The notes below the pieces were generated by a model. That model was not told the DNA's origin. It did no database searches and worked only from the letters and a program-made list of their open reading frames with translations. DNA of 64,000 nt from Hymenobacter algoricola (GTDB lineage: Bacteria > Bacteroidota > Bacteroidia > Cytophagales > Hymenobacteraceae). The stretch is taken from NCBI RefSeq assembly GCF_039539525.1, contig NZ_BAABDH010000021.1, positions 62,001 to 126,000 of the forward strand, given 5' to 3'. The position numbers and the translations under genes were made by a program. Positions 50,002 to 58,958 of the stretch are shown here, piece by piece. Numbering within the stretch: the first letter of the stretch is position 1; every line of letters begins with the position of its first letter.

Positions 50002-53000
50002 TTACAGGGTAAGGTTCACGCCGGCCGTTACCACGCGCTGCTGCGGGGTAGGCAGGTAGGGGGCGCCAAACGAGGTGTTGCCCTGGCCGTTGCTGAAGTT
50101 GTAGCGTACTACTTCAGGGTCCCAGCCGGCATACTTGGTAAATACGAACAGGTTCTGACCGTTTACGAAAATGCGGGCCGAGCCAATGTGGGCAGCCTGC
50201 GAAATAGCGGCCGGAATCGTGTAGCCGATCGAGGCGGTACGCACCCGCAGGTACGAGGCGTCGTAGAGCCAGCGCGAGGAGTTGCTCTGGTCGGCGCGGC
50301 CACCTTCCAGCAGCGACACTTTCGGCACGTCGGTGTCGTCGCCGGGCTTCTGCCAGCGGTTCAGCACCTCGCGGCGCTGGTTCCAGGAGCCGATGCGGCC
50401 CCCCTGCTGGTACTTGGCGCCATCGTCGTAGATCTGTCCGCCCTCGGAGAACGACAGCAGCACGCTCAGGTCGAAGCCCTTGTAGCCGAACGAGTTTTCC
50501 AGACCACCCGTGAACCGGGGGAACGGCCGGCCGGTAGCCACGCGGTTCACGTCCTGCGAAGCGGCCGTCAGCTTGATTTTCTCCCCCGTGTTCTTGTCAA
50601 AGATCAGCTCGTCGCCATTCGCCGGGTTTACGCCGGCGTAGATCGGCACGTACGAAATACCGATCGGCTGGCCCTGGATGATGCGGGTGTCGCCTTCGCC
50701 CTGACCGAAGAAGTCGGGGCTGTCGAAACCGCCGTTGTTGGTCACGATATTCGAGTTGTGCGAGATGTTGAACGAGGTGGTCCAGCTGAAGTCGCCCACC
50801 AGGTTTTTGGAGGTGACGTCGAACTCGACGCCGCGGTTGCGCACCACTACGCCCGAGTTGATGTACACGCCCAGCACTTCATCCGAAGGGCTGTAGCCGG
50901 CGGCCGAGGCCGGTACCTTGCGGTTGAGCAGCAGGTCGGAGCTGGTTTTCTGGTAGACGGCAACGCTACCCGAAATGCGGCCCTGCAGGAAGCCATAGTC
51001 TAGGCCCAGGTCCACGGCGCGGTTTTTCTCCCACGACAGGTCGGGGTTGGGCAGCACGCTGCGGCCACTGGCCGGCTGGCCGGTGTAGTTGCCCGTCTGC
51101 TGGTAGCGGCCCAGGTACTGGAAGCTCGGAATGTTGGCGTTGCCGGTCAGGCCGTAGCTGGCGTGCAGCTTCAGGAAGCTCACCACCGACATGTTCTGCA
51201 TGAAAGCCTCCTCGCTGATAATCCAGCCGGCGGAAGCGCCGGGGAAGAAGCCGTAGCGGTTGTTGGGGCCGAACAGCGACGAGCCGTCGATCCGGGCGCT
51301 GGCCTCAAACAGGTAGCGGTTGTTGAACACGTAGTTGACGCGGCCCAGGTAGGAGAGGAACGTGTAGTAGTCGCGGCTGCTGGTGCCCGTAGTGGCTACC
51401 GACAGATCTTTCGGGGCGCCGGGCGCAATGGCCAGGTTGTTGAGGCCCTGGGAGAAGTACGGGTTGACAAAGCCCACGGCGTTGTTGGAGGCGCTGGCGG
51501 CCAGGTCGTGGTTGTTGAACTTCTGGGCGTTGAAACCCAGCAGCAGCTTCAGCTGGTTCTGCTCGTTAATCGATTTCTCGTAGGTGAGCAGGTTGTTGGT
51601 GTTGTAGTTGAAGCGGTTCAGCTGCCGCTCGCTGGTGGTGCCCAGGCCGATGCGGGGCAGGTTTACGCCGTTGGCATCGACGCCGGTGAAGTAGCGGTTT
51701 ACGGGCGACTCGTAGCGGCGCTCCAGCTGGTTGAACAAGTCCAGGCCGAGTTCCGAGCGGAAGGCCAGGCCGGTCATGATCTTGTACTGACCATACAGGT
51801 TGGCCAGCGTGCGTAGGCCCTTCGAGACGTAGGTGTTCTCGCGCTGGGCCACGATGTTGGTGCCGGTGTTGCCGAGCTGGGTACCGAAGAAGGTGCCGTC
51901 GGGGTTATACACCGGGAAAATAGGCAGGGCCGAGGACTGCGCCGTGCCGATACCGCCGTTGAAGGAGGTGGGCACCTGGTTGTTGTCCACGTAGTTCAGG
52001 TTGATCTGGGCGCCCAGGTCCAGCTTGTCGGTGGCACTGTGGTCGAGGTTGATGCGGCCGCTCAGGCGGGTGAAGTCATTGCCTTGCAGAATGCCTTTCT
52101 CCTTGCGGTAGCCCGTGCCCATGAAGAAGCGGGTCTTTTCGTTGCCGCCCGCCGCCGATACCGAAGCATCGTTTACCGAGCCCGTGCGCAGCGCCTGGTC
52201 AATCCAGTCGGTGTTGGTGCCGGCTACCGAGTTGGGCGTGAACGTGATGCCGTTCACGGAAACCGACTCGTTCGGGCCCAGCGGCGTGCCGCCGTCGTTT
52301 ACCCGGGCCTCATTATAAAGCTGCAGCCACTCCGAGCCGTTCAGCATGGGCAGGCGGCGGGTAGCTTCGCTGACGCCGGTGTAGTAACCGATGTTGAAGG
52401 TGGTTTTGCCCGATTTGCCGCGCTTAGTGGTGACGAGCACCACGCCGTTGGCGCCGCGCGAACCGTATAGGGCCGTGGCCGAGGCGTCTTTCAGCACCGT
52501 AATCGACTCGATGTCGTTCGGGTTGATGGCGGCCAGCGGGTTCAGGTTGTTGGCTTTCACGCTGTTGCGCCCAAAGTCCGGGTCGCTGATATCGGTGTTG
52601 TCGACCGGTACGCCGTCGATAACGTACAGCGGCTCGCCCGACGCCGTAATCGAAGCGGTGCCGCGGACCCGGATACGCACGGCCGAACCGGCCGCCGCAT
52701 TCGATTGCACCACCTGCAGGCCCGACGCGCGGCCCTGCAAAGCGGCATCAAAGCTGGGTACCGAGTTGTTCAGGATCCGGTCGGCCTTGATGGTGGCGAC
52801 CGAACCCGTTACTTCCCGGCGCTCCTGCGTACCGTAGGCCACTACCACGGCTTCGCTGAGCAGGGTCGTGTTTTCGGTCAGGTTCACGTTGACGTCCACA
52901 TTCTGCCCGGCCGCAATGGTCACGGACTTGCGCGACGAGTTGAAGCCGACAAAGGAAGCCACGAGCGTGTGCGGACCCGCCGGGACGTTCTGAATAGTGT

Positions 53001-53190
53001 AGGTGCCGTCGGCGTTGGTGGAGTTGCCGAGGGAAGTGCCTTCGATCAGAACCGTCACACCGGGCATGCCTTCACTTTTCTCATCTACAACCCGGCCACT
53101 CACGGAGCCAGTCTGGGCGAAAGCGCCGGTAGAGCCGGCGCAAATGAACAGCAGCAGAAACAATAGTTTCAGCAGGTAGGGGTGTTTCAT
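50002..53190 (-). CDS. SusC/RagA TonB-dependent outer-membrane transporter
   Basis: A 1062-residue outer-membrane porin-like importer. The signal peptide is followed by a carboxypeptidase-like N-terminal extension (SVSGRVVDEKSEGMPGVTVL, about 28-110) and a plug domain starting ERREVTGSVATIKADRI. The SusC-family SGLQVVQSNAAAGSAVRIRVRG segment and NPLAAINPNDIESITVLKDASA box are present, with the 22-strand barrel after about residue 250 ending VVTAGVNLTL. It imports oligosaccharides with SusD using TonB energy. It starts the leftward operon; a promoter with upstream direct repeats lies at 53347-53405. Confidence 0.96.
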   Translation of the reverse strand: MKHPYLLKLLFLLLFICAGSTGAFAQTGSVSGRVVDEKSEGMPGVTVLIEGTSLGNSTNADGTYTIQNVPAGPHTLVASFVGFNSSRKSVTIAAGQNVDVNVNLTENTTLLSEAVVVAYGTQERREVTGSVATIKADRILNNSVPSFDAALQGRASGLQVVQSNAAAGSAVRIRVRGTASITASGEPLYVIDGVPVDNTDISDPDFGRNSVKANNLNPLAAINPNDIESITVLKDASATALYGSRGANGVVLVTTKRGKSGKTTFNIGYYTGVSEATRRLPMLNGSEWLQLYNEARVNDGGTPLGPNESVSVNGITFTPNSVAGTNTDWIDQALRTGSVNDASVSAAGGNEKTRFFMGTGYRKEKGILQGNDFTRLSGRINLDHSATDKLDLGAQINLNYVDNNQVPTSFNGGIGTAQSSALPIFPVYNPDGTFFGTQLGNTGTNIVAQRENTYVSKGLRTLANLYGQYKIMTGLAFRSELGLDLFNQLERRYESPVNRYFTGVDANGVNLPRIGLGTTSERQLNRFNYNTNNLLTYEKSINEQNQLKLLLGFNAQKFNNHDLAASASNNAVGFVNPYFSQGLNNLAIAPGAPKDLSVATTGTSSRDYYTFLSYLGRVNYVFNNRYLFEASARIDGSSLFGPNNRYGFFPGASAGWIISEEAFMQNMSVVSFLKLHASYGLTGNANIPSFQYLGRYQQTGNYTGQPASGRSVLPNPDLSWEKNRAVDLGLDYGFLQGRISGSVAVYQKTSSDLLLNRKVPASAAGYSPSDEVLGVYINSGVVVRNRGVEFDVTSKNLVGDFSWTTSFNISHNSNIVTNNGGFDSPDFFGQGEGDTRIIQGQPIGISYVPIYAGVNPANGDELIFDKNTGEKIKLTAASQDVNRVATGRPFPRFTGGLENSFGYKGFDLSVLLSFSEGGQIYDDGAKYQQGGRIGSWNQRREVLNRWQKPGDDTDVPKVSLLEGGRADQSNSSRWLYDASYLRVRTASIGYTIPAAISQAAHIGSARIFVNGQNLFVFTKYAGWDPEVVRYNFSNGQGNTSFGAPYLPTPQQRVVTAGVNLTL

Positions 53191-53346
53191 TGAAAATGGG
53201 TTAGATGTGGGAATTAGTTGCCGAGTGGGCGGCGGTGAGTGGGATGAGAATCAGAACAAACCCAGGGGGGACGTGCTTCCTCACAGAAGTCTATTTTTCC
53301 CGGCCTTTCGTACCGTTTCGCAGCGCCTAAAGTGTTAATAAACTGC

Positions 53347-53379
53347 GAAAGATAAAGTTTTAAAAACCACAAATACAAG
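53347..53379 (-). promoter_or_regulatory. susC promoter
   Basis: On the minus strand, TTG (complement of 53376-53378), a spacer of about 21 bp and TATCTTTC (53354-53347) fit the Bacteroidota pattern with one mismatch in the last -7 base. It lies about 157 bp upstream of the susC start. Confidence 0.5.
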
Positions 53380-53384
53380 ACTCG

Positions 53385-53405
53385 CCTAAATAGCAACCTA
53401 AATAG
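53385..53405. promoter_or_regulatory. Direct repeat CCTAAATAG x2 upstream of the susC promoter
   Basis: Identical 9-mers at 53385-53393 and 53397-53405, 12 bp apart, lie just upstream of the -33 element on the minus strand, a typical position for an activator-binding site. Confidence 0.45.
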
Positions 53406-53921
53406 TTGTAATGCTATTTTTGGCAGGCAAACGGCTGGTTCGCGCAATTTTCATTCTGTCAGTCAATTAGCGGGGTTTTATTTCCCCGTCCAAAGTAGGC
53501 CCGGGCCGGCGGCAAGGCGGGGAAATCCTGTGCCTGAGTTAGTAGGTAGTCACCTACCTGCCACCTTTCCCTCGGTGGTAGTTCGGCGTCTGCCTTTGAA
53601 TAATTCAATAACCTGGTGCATTATGCCAGCTATTTTTTGCTGCTCTTCCGCCTGGCTATGGCAGCGGGCCGAGCCGGGCCTTGACGACGGCCGCGTTAGG
53701 GCAGCAGCAGGAGCGGGGATAAAGGCCCGCCGCCGCCACTAACGGAGCCTGCTGGCAAGTCGCAAAATAGCCTTCCCACGCTCTGGTGCCGGATAAAGTC
53801 GGTATCTTGCCCACCGCCCGATTTAGCGGGCAAGGTAACTATTAACGCAAAAAACCGGCTGCTGAACCGTCCGGTGAGTATTCGCCCACTCCGTACGCTT
53901 CCGGCCAAGCTGTTCCCACCC

Positions 53922-55340
53922 ATGAAAAAAAGCCTTCTACTCCTGCTGACCGTGCTGACTGCCACGCTGGCGCAGGCCCAGGTGACCTTTAAAATCACGG
54001 GAGTACCGGCCAATACTCCGGCCACTGCCGTGCTGTACATGGCCGGCTCGTTCAACAGCTGGAACCCCGGCAGCGCGGCCCACGCCCTGACCAAAAATGC
54101 CGATGGCACCTACCAGCTGACCCTGCCGGCCGGCACGGGCGCCGTGGAGTACAAGTTCACCCGGGGCGCCTGGGCGTCGGTCGAGTCGGATGGGCAGAAC
54201 CAGGACATTGCCAACCGCACCTATACCGTGGGCAGCGCGCCGGCCACCGTGCTGCTGCAGGTGCTCAACTGGAAGGATCTGTCGGGGGGCGGCAGCTGCC
54301 AGAGCACGGCCGTGCAGCCCAACGTGCAGGTGATGAGCACCAGCTTCCCGATACCCCAGCTGGGGCGCACCCGCCGCGTGTGGCTGTATCTGCCCAACGA
54401 CTACGCGGCCAACAGCACCAAGCGCTACCCCGTGCTCTACATGCACGACGGCCAGAACGTGTTCGATGCCTGCACCAGCTTCTCGGGCGAGTGGGGCGTG
54501 GATGAAACCCTGCGCCAGCTCCAGCAGAGCGGCCTCGATGCCAGCGGCAGCATTGTGGTGGCCATCGACAACGACGGCGCCCAGCGGCTGAACGAGTATT
54601 CGCCCTGGAACAACCCCCAGTACGGCGGCGGGCAGGGCGACCAGTACGTGGATTTCCTGGTGCAGACCCTGAAGCCCTACATCGATACCAACTACCGCAC
54701 CCTCACCGGCCGCGAGTACACCGGCATTGCCGGCAGCAGCATGGGCGGCCTGATTTCGACCTACGCGGCGCTGAAGTACCCGAGCGTATTCAGCAAGGTG
54801 GGCGTGTTCTCGCCGGCCTTCTGGTTTGCCCAGCAGCCGCTGTTTCAGTACGTGCAGCAGCACCCGGCCAACCCCGACACGCGGTTTTACTTCGTCAGTG
54901 GCACCACCGAAAGCCAGACGATGGTGCCGCTGATGCAGGCCATGCGCGACGCGCTGCAGGCCGGCGGCGTGCCGGCGGCCAACCTGAGCTACACTACCCG
55001 CGCCGACGGCCAGCACGCGGAGTGGTTCTGGAAGCGCGAGTTTGCGGCCGCCTACCAGTGGCTATACGCCCCGGTCATCCCCACGGGCACCAACGGCGGC
55101 CGGCTGGCCCTGGCGTTCAGCGCCTACCCCAACCCCACCAGGAGCACGCTGACCGTGCAGCTGCCCGAAACGGTGAAGGAAGCCAAGCTGGAGGTGCTCG
55201 ATTCGACGGGGCGGGTGGTGCTCAAAAGCCGGGTGCGGGCCGGCCAGAGCGTCGACGTGAGCCGCCTGGCCAAAGGCGCTTACTTTCTGCAGCTGACGGC
55301 CGGCAAGCATACCGGAACCCAGTCCCTGCTCAAGGAGTAA
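53922..55340 (+). CDS. Secreted esterase with N-terminal starch-binding-like domain and T9SS tail
   Basis: A 472-residue secreted protein. ATG 53922 gives MKKSLLLLLTVLTATLAQAQ. Residues 21-125 form a CBM20/CBM48-like domain (VLYMAGSFNSWNPGSAA, VEYKFTRGAWASVESDG). About 145-385 is a putative-esterase (PF00756) alpha/beta hydrolase with RRVWLYLPNDYAANSTKRYP, VLYMHDGQNVFDA and the nucleophile motif GIAGSSMGGL. The T9SS tail begins SAYPNPTRSTLTVQLPE. It lies upstream of and divergent from susC, so it probably acts on the same polysaccharide, for example removing ester groups. Confidence 0.88.
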   Translation: MKKSLLLLLTVLTATLAQAQVTFKITGVPANTPATAVLYMAGSFNSWNPGSAAHALTKNADGTYQLTLPAGTGAVEYKFTRGAWASVESDGQNQDIANRTYTVGSAPATVLLQVLNWKDLSGGGSCQSTAVQPNVQVMSTSFPIPQLGRTRRVWLYLPNDYAANSTKRYPVLYMHDGQNVFDACTSFSGEWGVDETLRQLQQSGLDASGSIVVAIDNDGAQRLNEYSPWNNPQYGGGQGDQYVDFLVQTLKPYIDTNYRTLTGREYTGIAGSSMGGLISTYAALKYPSVFSKVGVFSPAFWFAQQPLFQYVQQHPANPDTRFYFVSGTTESQTMVPLMQAMRDALQAGGVPAANLSYTTRADGQHAEWFWKREFAAAYQWLYAPVIPTGTNGGRLALAFSAYPNPTRSTLTVQLPETVKEAKLEVLDSTGRVVLKSRVRAGQSVDVSRLAKGAYFLQLTAGKHTGTQSLLKE

Positions 55341-55418
55341 GGCAAAGGCAAACTGCGAATCTGCAAACGAAAGAGCCCGCGGGTTGCCATGTTTTCAGGG
55401 AAAAAACCGAAAAATTGC

Positions 55419-55448
55419 TTGCGCGGCCCAAAACTGACTCTATCTTTG
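55419..55448 (+). promoter_or_regulatory. trp operon promoter
   Basis: TTG (55419-55421), a 19-bp spacer and TATCTTTG (55441-55448) match the Bacteroidota consensus exactly. Transcription should start near 55455, about 35 bases before the leader peptide. Confidence 0.75.
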
Positions 55449-55489
55449 CACCGTTACCGGCGGACATTAACCCGCCTCCAACACTTTCC

Positions 55490-55567
55490 ATGACCTTTCA
55501 AAACGCACAGCAAGCCTGGTGGTGGCCTATCCGAAACTCCGGACGGGAAAACCTGTGCGTGCGGTAA
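55490..55567 (+). CDS. trpL: trp leader peptide with three consecutive Trp codons
   Basis: A 25-residue frame, ATG 55490 to TAA 55567: MTFQNAQQAWWWPIRNSGRE, then NLCVR. Trp codons TGG TGG TGG at positions 10-12 (55517-55525) are the sensor of charged tRNA-Trp in classical attenuation. The frame is preceded by a strong promoter and followed 34 bases later by an intrinsic terminator ahead of trpE. In low Trp the ribosome would stall at the three codons and favour read-through. It is too short to be an ordinary gene, but the position and codons make it hard to explain otherwise. Confidence 0.85.
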   Translation: MTFQNAQQAWWWPIRNSGRENLCVR

Positions 55568-55601
55568 GGTGTTGTCATACCCTCGCATCGACCATATAGG
55601 A

Positions 55602-55629
55602 AAGCCCGGCCAGCCGCCGGGCTTTTTTT
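55602..55629 (+). terminator. trp attenuator terminator
   Basis: Perfect 9-bp stem AAGCCCGGC (55602-55610) and GCCGGGCTT (55616-55624) with CAGCC loop, followed by TTTTTT. It ends 50 bp before the trpE start codon. Confidence 0.85.
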
Positions 55630-55678
55630 ATTGCCCGCCGCCCCGCTTACTTCCCGCTTCCGCTTCTTCCCCGCCCCG

Positions 55679-57109
55679 ATGAACAACCTGAAACCCATTT
55701 CGCTGAAAACCCGCCACGTGCGCCTGCTGGCCGATACCGTGACGCCGGTGGGCCTCTACCTGCGGCTGCGCGACCGGTACGATAACTGCCTGCTGCTGGA
55801 AAGCTCCGACTACCACGGCCAGCAGAATGCCTTCAGCTACCTGGCCTTCGATCCGCTGGCCCGCTTTCAGGTGAGCCGGGGCGTGCTGCAGCTCACGCTG
55901 CCCGACGACTCGGTGACCACCGAGACGCTGGCCTCGCCGCGGCTGGCCCTGCAGCGGCTGCAGGAGTTTGCCGACGCTTTCCAGGTCGAGAAAAGCGAGT
56001 TTGACTTCATCACCGGCGGGCTGTTCGGCTACATCGGCTACGAGGGCGTGCAGTATTTCGAAGACCTGACGCTGAACGGCGAGAAGCAGGCCGCGGGCGG
56101 CATTCCGGAAATCATGTATGGCACCTACCGCTACGTCATCGCCATCAACCACTTCCGCAACGAGCTGTTCGTGTTTGAGCACACGCTGGCCGACGAGCCC
56201 ACCGACCACGACGGCCTGCGCCAGCTGGTGAACCTGATCCGCAACCCGGTGGTGCCGGAGTTCGGCTTCGGGCTGGCTGGGGCGGAGCAGACCAACTTCA
56301 CCGACGAGGAGTTCCTGCGGGTGCTGGCCAGCGGGCAGCAGCACTGCCGCCGCGGCGACGTGTTCCAGATCGTGCTGTCGCGCCGCTTCCAGCAGGGCTT
56401 CGTCGGCGACGAGTTCAACGTGTACCGCGCCCTGCGCTCCATCAATCCCTCGCCCTACCTGTTTTACTTCGACTACGGCAACTTCAAGATCTTCGGCTCC
56501 TCGCCCGAAACCCAGCTGCTGATCAAGGGCCGCGAGGCCAGCCTGTTCCCGATTGCGGGCACCTTCCGCCGCACCGGCCACGATGCCCAGGACGCGGCCC
56601 TGGCCCAGCAGCTGGCCGACGACCCCAAGGAAAACGCCGAGCACGTGATGCTCGTGGATTTGGCCCGCAACGACCTGGCCCGCCACGGCGACAACGTGCG
56701 GGTCAAGACTTTCCGCGAAATCCAGTTCTACTCCCACGTAATTCACCTCGTGAGCGAGGTAAACGCCACGCTCGAGCCGGCCGCGGCCTCCCTGCAGGTG
56801 GTGGCCGATACGTTTCCGGCCGGCACGCTTTCCGGCGCCCCCAAGCACCGCGCCATGCAGCTCATCGACGAGCTCGAACCCACCGGCCGCGGCTACTACG
56901 GCGGCTGCCTGGGCCACCTGGGCTTCAACGGCGACTTCAACCACGCCATCATGATCCGCTCCTTCCTGAGCACGGCCGGCCAGCTTTACTTCCAGGCCGG
57001 GGCCGGCGTGGTGGCCGCGTCCGACATCAACTCCGAGCTCAACGAGGTGCACCACAAGCTGGCCGCCCTGCGCAAAGCCCTGCAGGAAGCCGAGCGGGTG
57101 GGAGGTTAG
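55679..57109 (+). CDS. trpE: Anthranilate synthase component I
   Basis: A 476-residue enzyme that converts chorismate to anthranilate with ammonia from TrpG, first committed step of Trp synthesis. Start ATG 55679 (MNNLKPISLKTRHVRLLAD). The N-terminal LLESSDYHGQQNAFSYL keeps the LLES element of the Trp feedback-inhibition site. The chorismate-binding domain contains IAGTFRRTGHDAQD, VDLARNDLARHG, and FPAGTLSGAPKHRAMQLIDELE, which is diagnostic of TrpE over PabB. The operon is preceded by the attenuator; a repeat-rich spacer follows before trpG. Confidence 0.96.
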   Translation: MNNLKPISLKTRHVRLLADTVTPVGLYLRLRDRYDNCLLLESSDYHGQQNAFSYLAFDPLARFQVSRGVLQLTLPDDSVTTETLASPRLALQRLQEFADAFQVEKSEFDFITGGLFGYIGYEGVQYFEDLTLNGEKQAAGGIPEIMYGTYRYVIAINHFRNELFVFEHTLADEPTDHDGLRQLVNLIRNPVVPEFGFGLAGAEQTNFTDEEFLRVLASGQQHCRRGDVFQIVLSRRFQQGFVGDEFNVYRALRSINPSPYLFYFDYGNFKIFGSSPETQLLIKGREASLFPIAGTFRRTGHDAQDAALAQQLADDPKENAEHVMLVDLARNDLARHGDNVRVKTFREIQFYSHVIHLVSEVNATLEPAAASLQVVADTFPAGTLSGAPKHRAMQLIDELEPTGRGYYGGCLGHLGFNGDFNHAIMIRSFLSTAGQLYFQAGAGVVAASDINSELNEVHHKLAALRKALQEAERVGG

Positions 57110-57112
57110 GGG

Positions 57113-57231
57113 CTTGGGGTCTTGGATAGTGGTTTCCACCTCATCCATCATCTACGCCTTAACCCAAGATTCCAACTGTCCAAGCCCCCAACCAACCAAG
57201 ACCCTAAGACCCCAACTATCCAAGTCCCCAA
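57113..57231. repeat. Three copies of a 19-20-bp unit between trpE and trpG
   Basis: CCAACTGTCCAAGCCCCCAA (57172-57191) and CCAACTATCCAAGTCCCCAA (57212-57231) are 18/20 identical, 40 bp apart. An inverted copy, CTTGGGGTCTTGGATAGTGG, lies at 57113-57132. The first and last copies can pair into an imperfect stem over an 80-base loop. Confidence 0.75.
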
Positions 57232-57233
57232 TT

Positions 57234-57809
57234 ATGAAAATCCTCGTTCTCGACAACTACGATTCCTTCACCTACAACCTGGTGCAGGTGCTGCGCGAGC
57301 TGGGCTACGGGGCCGCCACCACGGTGGTGCGCAACGATAAAATCAGCCTCGACGACATCGAGCAGTACGATGCCATTCTGTTGTCGCCGGGGCCGGGCGT
57401 GCCCTCGGAGGCGGGGCTGATGCCGGCCGTAATCCGGCGCTACGCGCCCACCAAGCGCATGCTGGGCGTGTGCCTGGGCCACCAGGGTATTGCCGAGTCG
57501 TTTGGCGCGGAGCTCTACAACCTGCCCGCCGTGCTGCACGGCATTGCCACCGACGCCGATATCCTGGCCACCGACGACCGGCTGTTTCATGGCCTGCCCC
57601 CCCGGTTCAAAGTCGGGCGCTACCACTCCTGGGTGGTGACGCCCGACACCATGCCGGCCGAGCTGGAAGTGACGGCCCAGGATGCCAACGGCCAGGTGCT
57701 GGCCTTCCGCCACCGCCGCTACGACGTGCGCGGCGTGCAGTTTCACCCCGAGTCTATCCTCACTGAGCACGGCCATCAGATGCTGCGCAACTGGCTGGAA
57801 GGCGGGTAG
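57234..57809 (+). CDS. trpG: Anthranilate synthase component II (glutamine amidotransferase)
   Basis: A 191-residue class I glutaminase supplying ammonia to TrpE. ATG 57234 gives the canonical MKILVLDNYDSFTYNLVQVL. The catalytic triad is visible: Cys80 in LGVCLGHQGIAESFG, and His and Glu in VQFHPESILTEHG. Other family blocks are ILLSPGPGVPSEAG and RYHSWVV. It may also serve p-aminobenzoate synthase. A 124-bp spacer with repeats separates it from trpE, and 74 bp from trpD. Confidence 0.95.
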   Translation: MKILVLDNYDSFTYNLVQVLRELGYGAATTVVRNDKISLDDIEQYDAILLSPGPGVPSEAGLMPAVIRRYAPTKRMLGVCLGHQGIAESFGAELYNLPAVLHGIATDADILATDDRLFHGLPPRFKVGRYHSWVVTPDTMPAELEVTAQDANGQVLAFRHRRYDVRGVQFHPESILTEHGHQMLRNWLEGG

Positions 57810-57883
57810 TCCACTTTTTCAGCCTGCCTTTTCACCCTCACCCTCACGCCACCCAGCCCTGGGCCGGCGCTTTATTCTACGAA

Positions 57884-58873
57884 GTGAAACAGTTTCTTGC
57901 CCCCCTTTTTGAGCAGCAGACCCTGAGCCGCGACGAAGCCCACGCGGCGCTGTCGCAGCTGGGCCAGGGCGCCGCCAATGCGGCCGAAACCGCCGCCTTT
58001 CTGGCCGTGTACCGCATGCGCCCCATCACCGTGCCCGAGCTGGCCGGCTTCCGCGACGCGTTGCTCGACCTTTGCCGCGACCCCCAGCTGGGGACCCGCG
58101 ACCTGCTCGATATCGTGGGCACGGGCGGCGACGGCAAGGATACGTTCAACATTTCCACGCTGGCCTGCTTCGTAGTGGCGGGGGCGGGGCACAAGGTGGC
58201 CAAGCACGGCAACATCGGCGTGTCGTCTATCTGCGGCTCCTCGAATATTCTGGCCCACTTCGGCTACGACTTCGAGGCGTCGTCGGATGCGCTGCGCCGG
58301 CAGCTGGATGAAGCCAACATCTGCTTTCTGCACGCGCCGGCCTTTCACCCGGCCATGCGCCATGCGGGTCCCGTGCGGCGGGAGCTGGGCGTGCGCACCT
58401 TTTTCAACATCCTCGGCCCCTTGGTCAATCCGGCCCGGCCTACGGCCCAGCTGGCGGGCGTGTTCAGCCTGGAGCTGCTGCGCCTCTACCACTACCTGTT
58501 TCAGCAAACCGACACCCGCTACGCCGTGGTGCACGCCCTGGACGGCTACGATGAGCTGTCGTTGACCGGCGCGGCCAAGGTCGTGTCGGCGCGGGGCGAG
58601 CAGCTGCTGCTGCCCGCCGACCTGGGTCTGCCCGCCTATCAGGCCGCGGAGCTGGCCGGCGGCGCCACCATTGCCGAGTCGGCGGCGCTGTTTGTGAACG
58701 TGCTCGAAGGCCGCGCCACCGCCGCCCAGCGCGACGTGGTGACGGCCAACGCGGCCCTGGGCATCCGCTGCGTGCAGCCCGAGCTGTCGTTTGCGGCGGC
58801 CCTGGACCAGGCCCGGGAGTCGCTGGATGCGGGCCGGGCCCGCGCGGCGCTGCGCAAGCTGCTGGCCGCGTAA
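57884..58873 (+). CDS. trpD: Anthranilate phosphoribosyltransferase
   Basis: A 329-residue enzyme that joins anthranilate with phosphoribosyl diphosphate. The best start is GTG 57884 (reading MKQFLAPLFEQQTLSRDEAH), as no in-frame ATG fits the conserved N-terminus. Motifs: the phosphoribosyl-binding IVGTGGDGKDTFNISTLAC, KHGNIGVSSICGSSNIL, and FFNILGPLVNPARP. The C-terminal part (LDGYDELSLTGAAKVV) holds the DE metal site. Position and order fit the operon. Confidence 0.95.
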   Translation: MKQFLAPLFEQQTLSRDEAHAALSQLGQGAANAAETAAFLAVYRMRPITVPELAGFRDALLDLCRDPQLGTRDLLDIVGTGGDGKDTFNISTLACFVVAGAGHKVAKHGNIGVSSICGSSNILAHFGYDFEASSDALRRQLDEANICFLHAPAFHPAMRHAGPVRRELGVRTFFNILGPLVNPARPTAQLAGVFSLELLRLYHYLFQQTDTRYAVVHALDGYDELSLTGAAKVVSARGEQLLLPADLGLPAYQAAELAGGATIAESAALFVNVLEGRATAAQRDVVTANAALGIRCVQPELSFAAALDQARESLDAGRARAALRKLLAA

Positions 58874-58958
58874 TCCGGCGGCCGCCCCCAATTCTGAATC
58901 ACTATCCGCAGCAGAAAAACTGAACAAACTGCTGCTCCCGCTTTTTTACCTGAAACCC

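Larger units (their letters stand above)
53191..53921. other. Divergent control region between susC and the esterase gene
   Basis: No gene is supported in this 731-bp gap. The left part (53330-53470) is strongly AT-rich and carries the susC promoter and repeats described separately; the right part holds no clear promoter or protein-like frame. Confidence 0.55.
55341..55678 (+). other. trp operon leader region
   Basis: The 338 bp between the esterase and trpE contain the trp promoter, leader peptide and attenuator terminator listed separately; nothing else is seen. Confidence 0.8.

Noticed and set aside
53530..53742. 70-codon frame upstream of the esterase gene
   Set aside because: No promoter, no homology pattern, and it ends in low-complexity Ala/Arg codons.
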